Of a stretch of DNA of 64,000 nucleotides, positions 8,152 to 17,073 are shown one piece after another. Numbering within the stretch: position 1 is the stretch's first letter; every line of letters starts with the position of its first letter. The position numbers were made by a program, and so were the translations under genes. Location of the stretch: positions 186,001 to 250,000 of the forward strand of contig JAIEAP010000042.1 in assembly GCA_029071325.1 (NCBI GenBank), in the 5' to 3' direction. The notes under the pieces were generated by a model, which had not been told where the DNA came from, did no database searches, and saw only the letters and a program-made list of their open reading frames with translations. This DNA is from Lachnospiraceae bacterium. Lineage in GTDB: Bacteria; Bacillota; Clostridia; Lachnospirales; Lachnospiraceae.

Positions 8152-9600
8152 CTAAGATACGACCTCGCCCATATAATAAAAGCCGCGGCACTCGGTCAGC
8201 CTGACGGGAACCATACATCCGATCATATCCTTGCTTCCCGGCAGATGGACAACGGAATTGTTCCCCAATCTTCCTGTCACCAGCGTCTCATCGTGATCGT
8301 TCACCTGTTCCACCAGAACCTCCTGTACGCTTCCGGTGAGACCTTCGGCTTTTCTTGCCGCAATCTCCTGTACCAGAGCAAGCAGACGCTCAAAACGATC
8401 CTTTACCACATCCTGAGGCACCTGATCCTCCATCTGCGCTGCCGGTGTTCCGGTGCGTTTGGAATAGATAAACGTAAACGCGCTGTCATACTCTACCCGG
8501 CGCACCACATCCAGGGTTTCTTCAAAATCTTCTTCCGTTTCTCCCGGAAATCCCACAATGATATCGGTGGTAATGGCGATGTCCGGCACCGCTGCTCTAA
8601 GCTTTTCTACCAGCTTCAGATAATGCTCCTTATCATACCGCCGGTTCATCTCCCGTAAGATACGGCTGCTGCCGGATTGCAGCGGCAGATGCAGATGCGG
8701 ACAGATTTTTTTGGATTCCGCCATCACTTTGATAAGATCATCCGACAGATCTTTCGGATGAGAGGTCATAAAGCGGATGCGCTTTAAGTCTTCTATCTGA
8801 TCTACCTGACGCAGCAGTTCGGCAAAGGTCATGGGAGTTTCCAGATTTTTGCCGTAGGAATTCACATTCTGTCCCAGCAGCATAACCTCCACCACGCCGT
8901 CCGCCACCAGCTTTTCAATCTCCCGGATAATATCTTTGGGATCACGGCTCCGCTCACGTCCCCGCACATAGGGAACAATGCAGTAACTGCAGAAATTGTT
9001 GCAGCCAAACATAATGTTGACACCGGACTTAAAGCTGTATTTCCGCTCCACCGGCAGTTCTTCCACGATAGTGTCCGTCTCCTTCCAGACATCCACCACC
9101 ATATGATCCGATGACACAGCCTGTACAAAAAGCTCTGCAAATTTATAAATATTGTGGGTGCCAAAGACCAGATCCACAAAGCGGTAACTTTTCTTTAGCT
9201 TCTCCACCACTTCAGGCTCCTGCATCATACAGCCGCACAGTGCAATTACCATATCAGGATTCTGCTTCTTGATACTGCTCACATAACCCAGCCGACCATA
9301 GACCTTATTATTGGCGTTTTCCCGCACCGTACAAGTATTATAGAGCACAAAATCCGTATCCTCTGTGTCCGCTTCCTCAAATCCTGTGTTTTTCAGAATC
9401 CCGCGAAGCTTCTCGGAATCCCGTGCATTCATCTGACAGCCCATATTGACGACGCAGGCGCGGGGCGCGCGGCCTTTGTTGCGCATAAAATCCCTGACCC
9501 ATTCCCGGCATTTTGCCATAAAATAATATTGTCTCGCAGGTTCCCCGGTGGGAGGCTCCATATTTAATTGAATGCTGTCTAAATCTATTTCCTGATACAT
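8152..9600 (-). CDS. miaB: tRNA-2-methylthio-N6-dimethylallyladenosine synthase MiaB
   Basis: MiaB is a radical-SAM methylthiotransferase that converts i6A37 to ms2i6A37 in tRNAs reading codons that begin with U. The 482-residue chain has an N-terminal extension of about 45 residues. The UPF0004 domain follows, with three cluster cysteines (MGCQMNARDSE, NTCTVREN, CGCM). The radical-SAM motif CNNFCSYC lies near residues 200-207, and a TRAM domain ends the protein. Residues LMGQNVNSYG-like (VMLLGQNVNSYGK) are diagnostic of MiaB rather than MtaB or RimO. It lies 31 bp after proA. Confidence 0.96.
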   Translation of the reverse strand: MYQEIDLDSIQLNMEPPTGEPARQYYFMAKCREWVRDFMRNKGRAPRACVVNMGCQMNARDSEKLRGILKNTGFEEADTEDTDFVLYNTCTVRENANNKVYGRLGYVSSIKKQNPDMVIALCGCMMQEPEVVEKLKKSYRFVDLVFGTHNIYKFAELFVQAVSSDHMVVDVWKETDTIVEELPVERKYSFKSGVNIMFGCNNFCSYCIVPYVRGRERSRDPKDIIREIEKLVADGVVEVMLLGQNVNSYGKNLETPMTFAELLRQVDQIEDLKRIRFMTSHPKDLSDDLIKVMAESKKICPHLHLPLQSGSSRILREMNRRYDKEHYLKLVEKLRAAVPDIAITTDIIVGFPGETEEDFEETLDVVRRVEYDSAFTFIYSKRTGTPAAQMEDQVPQDVVKDRFERLLALVQEIAARKAEGLTGSVQEVLVEQVNDHDETLVTGRLGNNSVVHLPGSKDMIGCMVPVRLTECRGFYYMGEVVS

Positions 9601-9631
9601 GTTTTGACTTTCCGGCCTTTCTATCTGACGG

Positions 9632-10876
9632 CTACGGACGGATCTGTCCGTCCCCGTATATAATGTATTTTGTACTGGTCAGCGCCAAAAGCCCCATGGG
9701 GCCCCTTGCGTGAAGCTTCTGGGTGCTGATTCCGATCTCTGCCCCAAAACCAAATTCAAAACCATCCGTAAACCTGGTAGAAGCGTTCACATACACTGCT
9801 GCCGCATCCACTTCATTTAAGAAGCGCTGGGCGTTGTGGTAATCTCCGGTAATGATCGCTTCCGAGTGACCGGTATTATAGGTATTGATATGCTCGATTG
9901 CCTCATCAATACCTGCAACCGTCCGCACGGAAAGAATGTAATCCAGATACTCCGTACCCCAGTCTTCCTCTGTAGCAGGCACAATTCCCTCTGCTGCTCT
10001 GACAGCGGCAGCATCCCCACGGATTTCCACACTTGGGGAAGAGAGTCGTTCCCTAAGAAGCGGCAGGAATGCTTCTGCAATTTTCTCATGGACTACTAAC
10101 GACTCACAGGCATTGCACACCCCAATACGCTGCGTCTTTGCGTTGTAAATAATATCCAGCGCCATAGTAAAGTCAGCGCTCTCATCCACATAGATATGGC
10201 AGTTGCCGGTCCCCGTCTCAATCACGGGAATCGTAGCGTTGTTTACAACGGCTCGGATCAGACCGGCGCCGCCTCTGGGAATCAATACGTCTACATACTG
10301 GTTCAGCTTCATAAATGCTGCAGCGGTCTCTCTGCTGGTATCCTCTATCAATGCCAGAATCCCCTCCGGCAGTCCCTGCTCCTTAAGTGCAGAGTTCATG
10401 CATGTTACAATTGCCATATTGGAAGTGATGGCATCGCTTCCCCCTTTTAAGATCACGGCGTTTCCTGTCTTAAAGCACAGGGCAAACGCATCTGCCGTCA
10501 CATTGGGCCGGGACTCGTAAATGATGCCGATCACGCCCAAAGGAACGCGTTTCTGACCGATCATGAGACCGTTTGGACGCTGCTTCATGGACAGCACCTC
10601 TCCGATAGGGTCATCAAGTCCTGCTACCTGCCGGATTCCCTCTGCCATCTGTGCGATACGATCTTCCGTCAACAGCAGCCGGTCCAAAAGACCCTGATGC
10701 ATCCCGGCATCCCGTCCACGCTTCATATCCTCTGCATTCGCCGCCAGGAGAATATCTCTGTCCGTTTCCAGCCGGTCTGCTACTGCCAGCAGTATTTCGT
10801 TTTTTCTGGCAGAACCAAGTCTGCTCATAATGCGCGACGCCGTCTTTGCACGCTGCCCAAGCTCCTTCAATTCCAT
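9632..10876 (-). CDS. proA: Glutamate-5-semialdehyde dehydrogenase (gamma-glutamyl phosphate reductase)
   Basis: ProA reduces gamma-glutamyl phosphate to glutamate-5-semialdehyde with NADPH, the second step of proline synthesis. The 414 residues match the family. Visible are the [17 protein letters not shown] segment, GGSDAITSN, the [11 protein letters not shown] loop and the catalytic cysteine region ([14 protein letters not shown]). ProB lies three genes upstream in the same operon. DUF896 and the folate gene are inserted between the two proline genes. The ATG is 14 bp after the upstream stop. Confidence 0.97.
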   Translation of the reverse strand: MELKELGQRAKTASRIMSRLGSARKNEILLAVADRLETDRDILLAANAEDMKRGRDAGMHQGLLDRLLLTEDRIAQMAEGIRQVAGLDDPIGEVLSMKQRPNGLMIGQKRVPLGVIGIIYESRPNVTADAFALCFKTGNAVILKGGSDAITSNMAIVTCMNSALKEQGLPEGILALIEDTSRETAAAFMKLNQYVDVLIPRGGAGLIRAVVNNATIPVIETGTGNCHIYVDESADFTMALDIIYNAKTQRIGVCNACESLVVHEKIAEAFLPLLRERLSSPSVEIRGDAAAVRAAEGIVPATEEDWGTEYLDYILSVRTVAGIDEAIEHINTYNTGHSEAIITGDYHNAQRFLNEVDAAAVYVNASTRFTDGFEFGFGAEIGISTQKLHARGPMGLLALTSTKYIIYGDGQIRP

Positions 10877-10890
10877 ATATACTGTCCTTT

Positions 10891-11529
10891 CTATCTCTTA
10901 TCATTGCAAATATCATTCTTCACTGCGGTATGCACCACTCCCTGCGCTGTTGCAAGATACTGCATAGGAATATCCCATGGCTGCGCCATGACATCCGTTA
11001 CCATCTGTATATGCAACGCCACACCCATACATAGCGTCTCCGGATAAGCACTCAGATAGCGGTCATAATAACCGCCGCCATAACCCATTCTGCCGCCGGC
11101 ACTGTCAAATGCCACACCTGGAACCAGAATTAACGCCTGGGCAGACGGAGTCAGCACCTCGCTCCCTACAGGTTCCATGACATGAAAGCTGCCTTCCCGA
11201 AAAGAATCCTGAAGTTCATCTACCCGAATGAACTCCATATGATCTCCTGTCACTCTGGGAAATGCAATCTGTTTTCCTTCCAAAAGCGCCTGCTTTGCCG
11301 CCGGAAGAACATCTGCTTCCCCGGCGCCTTCCAGAGGATAATAGCAGAATATCCGATCTGCGCTCCGGTATGGAGCGCTTGCTGTAATATAGCGGCAGAT
11401 ACAGGCAGATTCCTCCATGACGGCATCCGCTGTCAGTGACGCCCGTGCGTTTTTACAGGCACAGCGGAGGTCTCTCCGTGCTTTATCTTCCACGGAACCG
11501 CTGTTATTACTGCTTCCTTTTACCGGCAT
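10891..11529 (-). CDS. 5-formyltetrahydrofolate cyclo-ligase
   Basis: This enzyme uses ATP to convert 5-formyl-THF to 5,10-methenyl-THF, returning the storage or inhibitory folate to the one-carbon pool. The 212 residues contain the basic N-terminal [14 protein letters not shown] region, the central [27 protein letters not shown] signature and the family C-terminus. The start overlaps the DUF896 gene by 23 bp, so the exact start is uncertain. The position inside a proline operon has no obvious metabolic logic and may only reflect co-expression. Confidence 0.93.
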   Translation of the reverse strand: MPVKGSSNNSGSVEDKARRDLRCACKNARASLTADAVMEESACICRYITASAPYRSADRIFCYYPLEGAGEADVLPAAKQALLEGKQIAFPRVTGDHMEFIRVDELQDSFREGSFHVMEPVGSEVLTPSAQALILVPGVAFDSAGGRMGYGGGYYDRYLSAYPETLCMGVALHIQMVTDVMAQPWDIPMQYLATAQGVVHTAVKNDICNDKR

Positions 11530-11728
11530 ACTTTTCCCCTAAATTTGTCACAGTGCCATCCTCATTGATGAGGTCGATATTATTAAGCTGGCTGCGCAGA
11601 TTTCCCCGTACCGCAGCAATGTATTCCTGCCTGAGCGCTGCCTGTTCTTCCTTTTCCTCCGGCGTCAAACCTTCTGCCTGTGATTTGTGATACAGTTCGT
11701 TGATTCTTGCAATCGTCTGTTCTGTCAT
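11507..11728 (-). CDS. DUF896 domain protein (YnzC-like)
   Basis: This 73-residue cytoplasmic protein belongs to the DUF896 family. Recognisable features are RINELYHKSQAEGLTPEEKEEQ followed by ALRQEYIAAVRGNLRSQLNNI. It resembles Bacillus YnzC, a small three-helix-type protein first linked to the SOS-regulated yneA operon. Its function is unknown. The ATG at 11728 lies just after the proB stop and is preceded by a GGGATGAG-like site. A longer in-frame start would run into proB. Embedding between proB and the folate gene suggests co-transcription. Confidence 0.85.
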   Translation of the reverse strand: MTEQTIARINELYHKSQAEGLTPEEKEEQAALRQEYIAAVRGNLRSQLNNIDLINEDGTVTNLGEKYAGKRKQ

Positions 11729-11732
11729 ATGC

Positions 11733-12587
11733 TCATCCCATACTTTCTTCAATAAAATCAGCGATGTAGAAATCTTCATCCTGATGTGCCCGAAACAGTG
11801 TTCCTACATTATGTCCCTCAAATATACGGTGCAGCACCCTCATATCTTTTCCATTGGCAATGATCATGTCTGCTCCCGACATTGTGGCAATCTGAGCCGC
11901 GATCAGCTTGGTGGCCATCCCCCCCGTTCCCACATCACTTCCGGTAGACTCTTTTGCCATCTTAAGGAACTGTTCATTCAGTTCGTCTACATAAGGCACC
12001 AACTGTGCCCACTCATTGGTGCGCGGATCATCGGTATACAGTCCGTCAATATCCGACAGCAGTATCAATAGATCGGCCCCGATCAGGGACGCCACAATGG
12101 CCGACAGGGAATCGTTATCTCCAAACTGCATCTCGTAAGTAGATACCGTATCGTTTTCATTGACAATCGGAATGACCCCCAGAGAGAACAGTTCCTCAAA
12201 GGTATTCTGTGCGTTCTTCCGGGATACATTATCAATCATTGTATTCTTGGTCATCAATACCTGCCCGGCAATCTGATGATACTCTGCAAACATCTTCTGA
12301 TATGTCATCATCAGACGTGCCTGTCCCACTGCCGCACACGCCTGCTTGGCAGCAATCGCTACCGGCCGCTCCCCCAATCCGATGGATTGTCTGCCCACCG
12401 CGATGGCGCCGGAACTGACCAGACAGACGTCCTTTCCTGTGTTGCGGATGTCACACAGTTCCCGCACCAGCCGTTCCATCTTCAGGAAATCAAGATTTCC
12501 CGTCTCCATATGCTGCAGGGAGGACGATCCGATTTTTACTACGACCCTTTTTTTATCCTTCAGTTTTTCTCTTATCCGTGTATCCAT
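11733..12587 (-). CDS. proB: Glutamate 5-kinase
   Basis: ProB phosphorylates glutamate to gamma-glutamyl phosphate, the committed and usually proline-inhibited step. The 284 residues cover only the amino-acid-kinase domain (VVKIGSSSL, LVSSGAIAVGR, VNENDTVST, DIDGLYTDDPR, GTGGMATKL). The C-terminal PUA domain of the E. coli enzyme (367 residues) is absent, as in many Firmicutes. It is the first gene of a nine-gene minus-strand run ending at ruvB. The ATG follows GAGGCATGTAAC. Confidence 0.96.
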   Translation of the reverse strand: MDTRIREKLKDKKRVVVKIGSSSLQHMETGNLDFLKMERLVRELCDIRNTGKDVCLVSSGAIAVGRQSIGLGERPVAIAAKQACAAVGQARLMMTYQKMFAEYHQIAGQVLMTKNTMIDNVSRKNAQNTFEELFSLGVIPIVNENDTVSTYEMQFGDNDSLSAIVASLIGADLLILLSDIDGLYTDDPRTNEWAQLVPYVDELNEQFLKMAKESTGSDVGTGGMATKLIAAQIATMSGADMIIANGKDMRVLHRIFEGHNVGTLFRAHQDEDFYIADFIEESMG

Positions 12588-12613
12588 GTTACATGCCTCG
12601 TATTATATGAATA

Positions 12614-12658
12614 AAAGGGGCTGCCGCACAATCGTAAATATGCGGCAGTCTCTTTTTT
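12614..12658 (-). terminator. Terminator after the Na/Pi cotransporter gene
   Basis: An 8-bp perfect stem (CTGCCGCA 12621-12628 with TGCGGCAG 12641-12648) has A-rich and T-rich flanks on both sides. On the minus strand the stem is followed by CCCCTTTTATT. It lies 6 bp past the cotransporter stop and just before proB, and would isolate the two transcription units. The proB promoter must lie close to or within this region. I could not pick it out. Confidence 0.6.
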
Positions 12659-12663
12659 GAATC

Positions 12664-14451
12664 CTATAACTTCTTCTTTCCGCTCTTGAACCTGGGAAGC
12701 CGGTAGCTTTCCTCATATCCGGCGTACATCTTAAGGTATATCGGATTGTTCTTCTGGCGGATCTTCTTCTGGTATGCATGTGGATCAAGGGCTGATGCCC
12801 GGGTCTCCATCAGCGCAATAGCTACGTTGGAACAGTGCGCGGCAATCCTCTCAAAATCCGTCAGCAGATTATTATAGGAAAACCCTTGTTTCCATTCACA
12901 TTTCCCGGACTGAAGCCTCAGTGTATGACGGGATTTCATCTCATTGCACAATGAGATAATGACTTCTCTTAAGGGTTCTACATGGGCTGCCTTCTCAATA
13001 TCATTCGTAGAAAAGGCATCCAGCGTCACCTGCAGAATCTCCCGGACCGCATCCTCAAGAATTCTTAATTCAACTTCCGCCTCCGGAGAAAAAGCAATTT
13101 TCTTCTCATACAATTCATTTGCCGTCAGGGAAATATTCACGCCGTGGTCGCCCATACGCTCAAAATCTGTTAACGTCCGCAGCAGAATAGATACCTGCTT
13201 GCTCTGATGCTCCGTAAGAGACTTCCCGGTCAGCTGCATGAGATATGTACCGACTTTGTCCTCGTACTTATCAATCAGCTTCTCCTTCTCCTGAACCTTC
13301 TGATACTGATTGTCCGAATAATCGCTCAAAAGTGTTATGGCACGCAGAATATTCTTACGCGCTTTTTTCTCCATTCCGTACATTGCCGTATGGCTTTGCC
13401 GGATGGCGAGGGCAGGATATGCGAGAAAACGCTCTTCCAGCAGATCGAAATCGGCCTGATCTGCCACTTCCTCCGGGTCATCCTTCACCAAGAAGCACAC
13501 CAGCTTCTCGATCCATTTGATAAACGGGAATAAGATCATTACCGTTGCCATACGGAAAACCGTATTCAAAATGGCAATGCTCACAGGACTCATCACCATA
13601 TCAAGGAATTCAAAGTGAACAAAATAATTCACACTGTAAAATGCAATAGACCAAAATACCATGCCGAACACGTCATTAAAGAGATATACCAGTGCAGTCC
13701 GCACACCGTTCTTATTGCTTCCGATGGAGGACAAGAGCACCGGACAGGCAGCGCCCACACCGATACCCATGGTAATGGGAAACGCTGTAGCGAATGAAAT
13801 GCCGCCCATCACAGAAAGCGCCTGCAGAATACCAATGGACGCCGATGCGCTCTGTAAAACCGCTGTAAACAGAATACCCACCAGAATGCCTAAGATGGGA
13901 TTTGAGAACATGGTCAGCATATTCACGAAATGCGGATCATCCTTTAAGGGGGACATTGCACCGCTCATGGTCTGCATTCCCACCATCAGGATTGCAAAAC
14001 CCAACATGATATCTCCCACATTCTTCCCCACGGCTTTCTTGGATATCATTTTAAAGAGAATACCTAAGATAGCTACAATAGCAGAGATGGTGGCGGTAGA
14101 CAGAATCTGTGCGACACCGCCGGTCCCATCAATATAGGATAAGCACAGAATCCAGCCGGTAATGCTGGTTCCGATATTTGCTCCCATGATGATACCGATG
14201 GCCTGAGCCACCTTCATCATACCGGAATTTACAAAACCGACCACCATGACAGAGGTTGCGGAGGATGACTGGATCAGCGCTGTGACCCCCGTTCCCAACA
14301 GCACTCCTTTCAGCGGAGTGTTGGTCAGCTTATACAAAATCAGTTCCAGCTTCTCCCCTGCCGCCTTCTTCAACCCGTCCCCCATCAGGGACATGCCGTA
14401 CAAAAATAATGCCACACCGCTTAACAGCGACAAAACTATCGTAATTCCCAT
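12664..14451 (-). CDS. Na+/phosphate cotransporter family protein with C-terminal PhoU domain
   Basis: This 595-residue protein belongs to the NptA/YjbB-type Na/Pi family. The N-terminal membrane half has two inverted QSSSAT-type repeats (TALIQSSSATSVMVVGF near residue 60 and AVLQSASASIGILQAL near 215), which form the transport site. From about residue 350 it is cytoplasmic and helical, with a PhoU-like domain (LLRTLTDFERMGDHGVNIS and LLTDFERIAAHCSNVA). PhoU domains sense or gate phosphate transport. The gene is monocistronic: it has its own promoter (14507-14535) and a terminator. It is divergent from the GH3 gene. Confidence 0.9.
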   Translation of the reverse strand: MGITIVLSLLSGVALFLYGMSLMGDGLKKAAGEKLELILYKLTNTPLKGVLLGTGVTALIQSSSATSVMVVGFVNSGMMKVAQAIGIIMGANIGTSITGWILCLSYIDGTGGVAQILSTATISAIVAILGILFKMISKKAVGKNVGDIMLGFAILMVGMQTMSGAMSPLKDDPHFVNMLTMFSNPILGILVGILFTAVLQSASASIGILQALSVMGGISFATAFPITMGIGVGAACPVLLSSIGSNKNGVRTALVYLFNDVFGMVFWSIAFYSVNYFVHFEFLDMVMSPVSIAILNTVFRMATVMILFPFIKWIEKLVCFLVKDDPEEVADQADFDLLEERFLAYPALAIRQSHTAMYGMEKKARKNILRAITLLSDYSDNQYQKVQEKEKLIDKYEDKVGTYLMQLTGKSLTEHQSKQVSILLRTLTDFERMGDHGVNISLTANELYEKKIAFSPEAEVELRILEDAVREILQVTLDAFSTNDIEKAAHVEPLREVIISLCNEMKSRHTLRLQSGKCEWKQGFSYNNLLTDFERIAAHCSNVAIALMETRASALDPHAYQKKIRQKNNPIYLKMYAGYEESYRLPRFKSGKKKL

Positions 14452-14506
14452 GTTCGTATCTTCTCATTTCCTCAATCGTTATCTCATTTGTTCTATTTCC
14501 AATGGG

Positions 14507-14535
14507 ATTATAGCATTTCCATCTGTCTAAATCAA
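14507..14535 (-). promoter_or_regulatory. Sigma-A promoter of the Na/Pi cotransporter gene
   Basis: On the minus strand, TTGATT (14530-14535) and a perfect TATAAT (14507-14512) are spaced 17 bp apart. They lie about 55 bp before the ATG. No direct PHO-box-like repeat was evident nearby. Confidence 0.6.
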
Positions 14536-14571
14536 CTTATTTCTATCTTACGGCGGTCAGGTGACAAATAA

Positions 14572-14600
14572 TTGTCTTTTTCAGTCTTTTTTGTTATAAC
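14572..14600 (+). promoter_or_regulatory. Candidate promoter of the GH3 gene
   Basis: TTGTCT (14572-14577) and TATAAC (14595-14600) are spaced 17 bp apart on the plus strand, about 50 bp before the GH3 start. Both hexamers are one or two bases off consensus. This matches a moderately active, possibly regulated promoter. Confidence 0.4.
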
Positions 14601-14651
14601 TGTGTCAAGATGGTAATTTACAAGAATAAGGTGAAAGGGATGGGATAAGGA

Positions 14652-16994
14652 ATGGAGATGTGGAGAAGATCAATGTATCAGCCGGTACTTCCTCTTGGGG
14701 CAGACGGAAAGCGGATTACCGCATGCAGGGAACATATTGCACTTTCAAAGGAAGCCGCAAAGGAAGGCATGGTGCTGCTGAAAAACGAAGGCAATGTATT
14801 GCCGCTGAAAAAGGGCTACAAAGTGGCATTATTCGGGAAGGCGACTTTTGATTACGTAAAAGGCGGCGGAGGCAGCGGTGATGTGACAGTCTCCTACGCC
14901 CGCAATTTGTATGAAGGATTTGTGGCCTTGGCGGGAAAGGCAGTTATATTTGAAGATCTGGCACAATTTTACAGAGAAAATGTGCATGCGCAGTACGCGG
15001 ACGGAAAACAACCGGGCATGACGGAAGAACCGGAAGTGCCGGAATCGTTATTTCAAAAAGCAAGAGCATATACCGACCTTGCTGTTATTAGTATCTGCCG
15101 CTTTTCCGGAGAAGGATGGGACAGGGACAGTAAGGATTTTGAACTTACTCCCCAGGAGACCCGCTTGGTGGAACGGGTGAAATCCTCTTTTGCTCAGGTG
15201 GTCGTGGTACTGAATGTAGGCGGTATCGTAGATACGGAGTGGTTCCGGGAAGATACCCGCATCCAGTCCGTTCTGCTGGCGTGGCAGGGCGGCATTGAGG
15301 GCGGTCTGGCTGCGGCAGAGCTTCTGTTAGGAGATGGAAATCCCTGCGGCAAACTGTCGGATACCTTTGCCAAAAAGTTGTCGGATTATCCCTCCTCTTA
15401 CAACTTCCATGAATCTCAGGATTATGTGGATTACACCGATGATATTTATGTGGGCTATCGCTATTTCGAGACCATTCCGGGAGCAGACAAAAAAGTGAAT
15501 TATCCCTTTGGCTTCGGATTATCCTATACTTCCTTTTTATTATCAGAACCTTTGGTGGAAAAAAAGGACGGAAAGATTCAGGTTCGTCTAAAGGTATGCA
15601 ATACCGGCGGCATATCCGGCAAAGAAGTGATACAGGTGTATTACGGCGCTCCTTCGGGGAAATTGGGCAAACCGGCAAAAGTTCTGGCAGCCTTTGAAAA
15701 GACCCGTTTGCTGCAGCCTGGAGAGACCCAGACGATGACGCTGTCCTTTGATCCAAACCACATGGCATCCTATGATGATTTGGGCAAAGTGACAAAATCT
15801 GCTTATGTATTGGAAAAGGGTGTATACCGTTTCTATGTGGGAACTTCTGTAAGGGATGTGGTAGAGGCTGCTTATGTGCTGACATTGGAAGATGACATAG
15901 TTGTGGAGCAGCTTTCTTCCAAACTGGCACCGGTACAGTTGAAAAAGAGGCTGCTCTCCGATGGCAGTTATGAGGATCTGCCTATGGGAGCGCCGGTGGA
16001 TACGGATGAAAATATGTTAGAGCCATTGAACCAGCAGGATGTAAATGGCCTTACGCCAGTGGTAAAGTTCCGGGATCACAGTGTAATGGGCAAGCCAGAC
16101 CAAAGTAAACGCAGATTGTCAGAGGTGGCAGAAGGCACCCTGGCTATGGACGAATTTCTGAAACAGCTTTCCGATGAGCATCTGGCAGATTTGTTGGGCG
16201 GGCAGCCCAATACTGGCGTTGCCAATACCTTTGGCTATGGGAATCTGCCGGAGTATGGCATCCCTTCCATTATGACAGCAGATGGACCTGCGGGATTACG
16301 GATTCTGCCGGAATGCGGCGTCCATACGACCGCATGGCCCTGTGCCACTATGCTTGCCTGCACCTGGAATCCACAGTTAGTGGAGCAAGTGGGCGCGGCC
16401 GGCGGCGCAGAAGTAAAAGAGAATAATATCGGCGTATGGCTGACCCCGGCAGTAAACATCCACAGAAGTCCTCTGTGCGGCAGGAATTTTGAGTATTATT
16501 CTGAGGACCCTCTTCTGACAGGAAAAATGGCAGCGGCTATGGTCACCGGCATTCAAAGCAATCATGTGGCGGCAACCGTGAAGCATTTTGCCCTGAATAA
16601 TAAGGAAGGCAATCGGAAAAACAGTGATTCCAGGGCTTCTGAGCGGGCCATCCGGGAGATATATCTGAAAGCTTTCGAAATCATAGTAAAAGAGGCAAAG
16701 CCCTGGAGTATCATGTCCTCCTATAATATTATAAACGGGTACCGAGCGTCGGAAAATCGGGAACTGCTGGAGGGAATCCTACGGGAAGAATGGGGATTTG
16801 ACGGCATGGTGACTACGGACTGGTGGACAGGCGGCGAACACTATAAAGAAGTGAAAGCCGGAAATGATGTGAAAATGGGATGCGGCTTTCCGGAGCGGCT
16901 TCTTCAAGCAATGGAGATGGGTGCACTGACCCGTCAGGAGATGGAAATCTGCGCCAAACGGGTGCTGACGCTGATCCTGCGCGTTGATCTGTGA
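14652..16994 (+). CDS. Glycoside hydrolase family 3 protein (beta-glucosidase type) with permuted domain order
   Basis: This 780-residue GH3 enzyme releases beta-linked sugars from oligosaccharides or glycosides. It has no signal peptide, so it acts inside the cell. The domain order is inverted relative to classic GH3: the alpha/beta sandwich domain comes first (residues about 20-260, with KEGMVLLKNEGNVLPL), then a fibronectin-III-like domain (about 270-410), then the TIM-barrel domain (about 500-775). The barrel carries the catalytic nucleophile Asp in GMVTTDWW and the substrate-binding KHF motif (TVKHFALNNKE). This architecture is known in a subset of Firmicute GH3 enzymes. The ATG at 14652 follows GATAAGG. 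An alternative is the ATG at 14673 (MYQPVLPLG). Substrate specificity cannot be read from sequence. Confidence 0.92.
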   Translation: MEMWRRSMYQPVLPLGADGKRITACREHIALSKEAAKEGMVLLKNEGNVLPLKKGYKVALFGKATFDYVKGGGGSGDVTVSYARNLYEGFVALAGKAVIFEDLAQFYRENVHAQYADGKQPGMTEEPEVPESLFQKARAYTDLAVISICRFSGEGWDRDSKDFELTPQETRLVERVKSSFAQVVVVLNVGGIVDTEWFREDTRIQSVLLAWQGGIEGGLAAAELLLGDGNPCGKLSDTFAKKLSDYPSSYNFHESQDYVDYTDDIYVGYRYFETIPGADKKVNYPFGFGLSYTSFLLSEPLVEKKDGKIQVRLKVCNTGGISGKEVIQVYYGAPSGKLGKPAKVLAAFEKTRLLQPGETQTMTLSFDPNHMASYDDLGKVTKSAYVLEKGVYRFYVGTSVRDVVEAAYVLTLEDDIVVEQLSSKLAPVQLKKRLLSDGSYEDLPMGAPVDTDENMLEPLNQQDVNGLTPVVKFRDHSVMGKPDQSKRRLSEVAEGTLAMDEFLKQLSDEHLADLLGGQPNTGVANTFGYGNLPEYGIPSIMTADGPAGLRILPECGVHTTAWPCATMLACTWNPQLVEQVGAAGGAEVKENNIGVWLTPAVNIHRSPLCGRNFEYYSEDPLLTGKMAAAMVTGIQSNHVAATVKHFALNNKEGNRKNSDSRASERAIREIYLKAFEIIVKEAKPWSIMSSYNIINGYRASENRELLEGILREEWGFDGMVTTDWWTGGEHYKEVKAGNDVKMGCGFPERLLQAMEMGALTRQEMEICAKRVLTLILRVDL

Positions 16995-17019
16995 GCAGAA
17001 ATTAATGTTTAAAAATCTT

Positions 17020-17066
17020 GGCGTATGTCCGCGCGTTGTGTAACAGGCGGACATACGCCGTTGTTT
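17020..17066. terminator. Bidirectional terminator between GH3 and the anti-sigma gene
   Basis: A 13-bp perfect stem (GGCGTATGTCCGC 17020-17032, GCGGACATACGCC 17047-17059) is followed by GTTGTTTTGTT on the plus strand. Read on the minus strand, it is followed by AAGATTTTTAAA. It sits between converging genes and can serve both. Confidence 0.85.
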
Positions 17067-17073
17067 TGTTCCT

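Noticed and set aside
15145-15930. Open frame of 261 codons on the minus strand inside the GH3 gene
   Set aside because: Pro/Arg/His-rich antisense shadow of a clear GH3 coding region.
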